NCBI RefSeq assembly: GCF_910596095.1
Contig: NC_056550.1
Coordinates: 1,860,001-1,924,000, forward strand
Direction of reading: 5' to 3'
Length of the DNA stretch: 64,000 nucleotides
DNA from: Thunnus maccoyii
Taxonomy: Eukaryota > Chordata > Actinopteri > Scombriformes > Scombridae
The notes below the pieces were generated by a model. The model worked only from the letters and a program-made list of their open reading frames with translations. It searched no databases and had not been told where the DNA came from. Positions 61,310 through 64,000 of this stretch are shown in pieces (the first letter of the stretch is position 1; the number at the start of each line of letters is the position of its first letter). The translations under genes were made by a program, and so were the position numbers.

Positions 61310-62953
61310 TGTGCTACTTGTCAATACAACATCCAAAGCCGTCAAGTCCTGGACTACATCTGCCAAGGAAACTCTGAGAGGCTGCTTCGAGTGTACTGGT
61401 TGGGAGATATTCAGTACAGGTGCGAGCAGCCTCGATGAGCTCACGGACACTGTGACGTCAACTTCTGTGTGGAGATGTGTATCCCCACCAAAACAGTGAA
61501 AACCCACAGCAACAACAAAACCCCGGTTCCACAAAGACATTCAACTCCTACGCAAGAAAAAGAACCAAATTGCATCTAATGACCCTAGAACCATCTGGAA
61601 AAAAATAAAGTCAATGACCAACTACAATAAAAGTCACTTCCCCACACCTATCACTGACCCTGATCTCCCAGACAATATTGACCACCCCTCTGATGGATAC
61701 TCACTAGTTTGCCTATCATGCCAACAGGTCAGTTGAGGATGCTGTCAACCTAGCCCTCCATCACACACTACATCATCTAGAGTCACCCAACACCTACGCC
61801 CGCATACTATTCATTGACTTCAGCTCTGCCTTCAATACAATAAACCTGGTCAATCTTTTCAACAAACTAATGGACATGAACATTGACCCCTGCATATGCC
61901 ACTGGATAAGGAGCTTTCTGTGGGGAAGGAGGGTTAAGATCGACAGCCTTTCATCTCGACCCCTGACCCTCAGCACAGGCACCCCCCAGGGTTGCGTCCT
62001 CTCACCCTGGCTTTTCTCCCTCTATACAAACCACCTTACATCCCACCACAGCTCAGTCACCATTCTCAAATGGTGATGACACAACCATAATTGGTCTCAT
62101 AACCAACAACAACGAGGACAAATACCGCCAGCAGGTAGCTCAAGCAGTCACTTGGTGCACCAACAACAACCTCCAGCTCAACACTTCAAAAACACAGGAA
62201 CTTATTATAGACTTCAGGCACAGCCCCCCCAATACCTCATCCACTTTTCTGGAAAACCCATAACAGACTCTTTCAAATTTCTTGGCACATTCATCAGTAA
62301 CACACTCAAATGAATCACATCACCAAAAAAGCCCACCAGAGACTGTTTTTCCTCCAACAGCTCAAGAAATTCAAAGTCAACCAATCCCTCCTTCTTCAGT
62401 TTTACACTGCCATCATTGAAAGCATACTCACCTCATCTATAACAGTCTGCTATGGAAGCCTGGACAGTCACTCAGGAAAAAAATTGCAGCATATAGTTAA
62501 AAAAGCATCCAAAATCATTGGCAAACCCCTCCCATCAGTTGAATCACTATATAGCAAACACACTATCAAAAAGGCAAATAAAATCATCTCTGACCCCTCT
62601 CACCCTGTTCACCACCTGTTCCAATTGATGCCCCACAGGAGGCGCTATAGATCCCTGTCCACCAAAACATCCCATTTCAAACACAGCTTCTTCCCCACTG
62701 CCATAAGGACCCTGAACACTTTGCAATAATCATTGCAATAATCCCTGCCTGATGCACCTGCACTTTAAACTGTCATGTCAATGCATATACTGTCTGTAAA
62801 TATTGTTGTGCAAATTTGCGTATATTGTCTGTTGTGTCTGTCCTGTGTAAATCTGTTCTATGTCTGACACAGTGTTATGAGCTTCCCTATATGCTATACC
62901 GAAAGCAAATTCCACTGATCTCGGTCGTGTGGTCATTAAATGATTGATTGATT
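61310..62953 (+). mobile_element. 5'-truncated, broken L2/CR1-type LINE
   Basis: Successive frames give AVKSWTTSAKETLRGCF, LDELTDTV, VNFCVEMCIPTKTVK, FAYHANRSVEDAVNLALHH, ILFIDFSSAFNTI (RT motif with the catalytic Asp), TGTPQGCVLSPWLFSLYTN, GDDTTIIGLI (xxDD motif, after a one-base shift near 62070), then KKAHQRLFFLQQLKKF, SSITVCYGSL, ASKIIGKPLPSVESLY, HPVHHLFQLMPHRRRYRSL and FFPTAIRTLN with a stop at 62729. It ends in TGATTGATTGATT (62941-62953), a typical L2-type tail. At least three frameshifts and an internal deletion (about 61670-61710) make it inactive. The endonuclease part is missing. Confidence 0.85.
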
Positions 62954-64000
62954 ACACCATATCTTTGGCCAGTGCCATTTAAAACTATTTATACTACTTC
63001 CTCCCTGAAATCCATTGTCAAAACACAAAAATGCTTGTGAATGTTCAAATTTTACCAGGCACTCATTAGATTACCATTGTGTTTTTGGCTGGTTAGTGAA
63101 GCCACTTGCATAATTTACCAGCATTTTGATGGTAGCTGGTGCTAATTTTGTGCCCTGCACTAAAGTAATGTGGGAATGCAGCAACTTTGCTACAACCAAG
63201 TCCAAAAAAGGACATATCATATTACATTCCATGTCCACTTGCATATTTCAAAACGGATTTGGACTTGAACATGTATTTGAGAAGTTTCCATTTTGAGTTT
63301 GTTTGTTTGTTTACATAGCCTGCTGAGCCACAGGCTACACCCCATTCCATACTCTTACCTTCCACCTCACTACATAAAGGCCACACTCCTCCCAAAATTG
63401 GCATTGAATGATAATCATGAGGTACAGAATTGTCCAATATTGATAAAATCCCTACAGATACTGTGCTAGGTGAGTACAATGTTCTTCATACTAATTGCTC
63501 AGACACAGATACTTTTGAATTGCAGCCAGAGTTGATAGGAAAGACTCTAGTCAGTGAGAAGTGGCAGGTTATAAATGCACATGTTTACACCTGTATGAAT
63601 ATGACTGGATGTCACTAGTCAGCTGGTAGCTAATGCAAGTGAATGAACCAGTGAAAGTCAAACATGAATAACACAGTTGATGCCAATCAACTAATGCAAG
63701 CACGACTTCAGTGCTCTAACAAAGCTCCATTTGTAATACACTAGAATTATCCTTTACCAGCAAGAGACCAAACTCTTAACTGTCTCATCTAATCCAATGG
63801 AGGATGTGTGTCACAGTCAGCATTCTATAATGTAATGCCTATTTGACAAACTGAAGCGTGCTGTCAGACAAAACAATCTTGAAAGGCCAATGGTGAGGTT
63901 ATGAGGTAGTGTGGTTACAGTGTGCAGCACTTGTTGCCTTGTTTCTGTCAAGCACAAATGGCTGTGTTCCCAATATTCCCTCGGATACTTTGGCCAGGGT
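62954..64000. other. unassigned, probably stxbp4 5' intron or upstream flank
   Basis: No gene, RNA or clear repeat is supported in this last kilobase. Confidence 0.4.

Overview
The window reads as a vertebrate nuclear genome, most likely a ray-finned (percomorph-type) teleost. Genes are split into many short exons with GT-AG introns. The encoded proteins are recognisable vertebrate orthologues. Introns and gene gaps are full of CA/GT microsatellites, MITE-type repeats, Tc1-like relics and L2/CR1-type LINE remnants. The species call is inference. I found no bacterial, phage, CRISPR or operon-like content, and no novel multi-gene system.

Layout on the plus strand: (1) 893-9272, the last eleven coding exons found here for translation release factor eRF3 (gspt1 family), entering the window part-way through its GTPase domain. 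(2) 13815-14210, a small two-pass membrane protein of the PIRT family. (3) 15603-16085, a TMEM238-like two-pass membrane protein with a TATA box about 260 bp upstream. (4) 16.1-21.2 kb, a gene-poor stretch with LINE and Tc1 relics and a strong hairpin. (5) 21444-32238, a complete 17-exon rrn3 (TIF-IA), the RNA polymerase I initiation factor. On the minus strand, 34836-58288 holds thirteen exons of stxbp4 (Synip), running convergently toward rrn3. Its first exons, with the N-terminal half of the PDZ domain, lie beyond position 64000. The last 6 kb is stxbp4 5' intron or flank and carries a broken L2/CR1-type LINE at about 61.31-62.95 kb.

The genes do not form a pathway. They cover translation termination (eRF3), ion-channel modulation in sensory neurons (PIRT family), an uncharacterised membrane protein, rRNA transcription (Rrn3), and vesicle or syntaxin binding (Stxbp4). 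In human, from general knowledge, GSPT1 and RRN3 lie on 16p13, PIRT and TMEM238L on 17p12, and STXBP4 on 17q22. The window therefore joins blocks that are separate in mammals.

The observations I think most deserve a second look are: GT microsatellites next to or serving as splice-acceptor tracts in rrn3, including one of about 137 bp; a perfect 13-bp hairpin covering the likely branch point upstream of rrn3 exon 8; a pair of about 0.3-kb inverted repeats inside one stxbp4 intron; two MITEs with readable 8-bp target duplications, one carrying a tRNA-like segment; a perfect 14-bp stem downstream of tmem238l; and the apparent absence of the WW domain from stxbp4.
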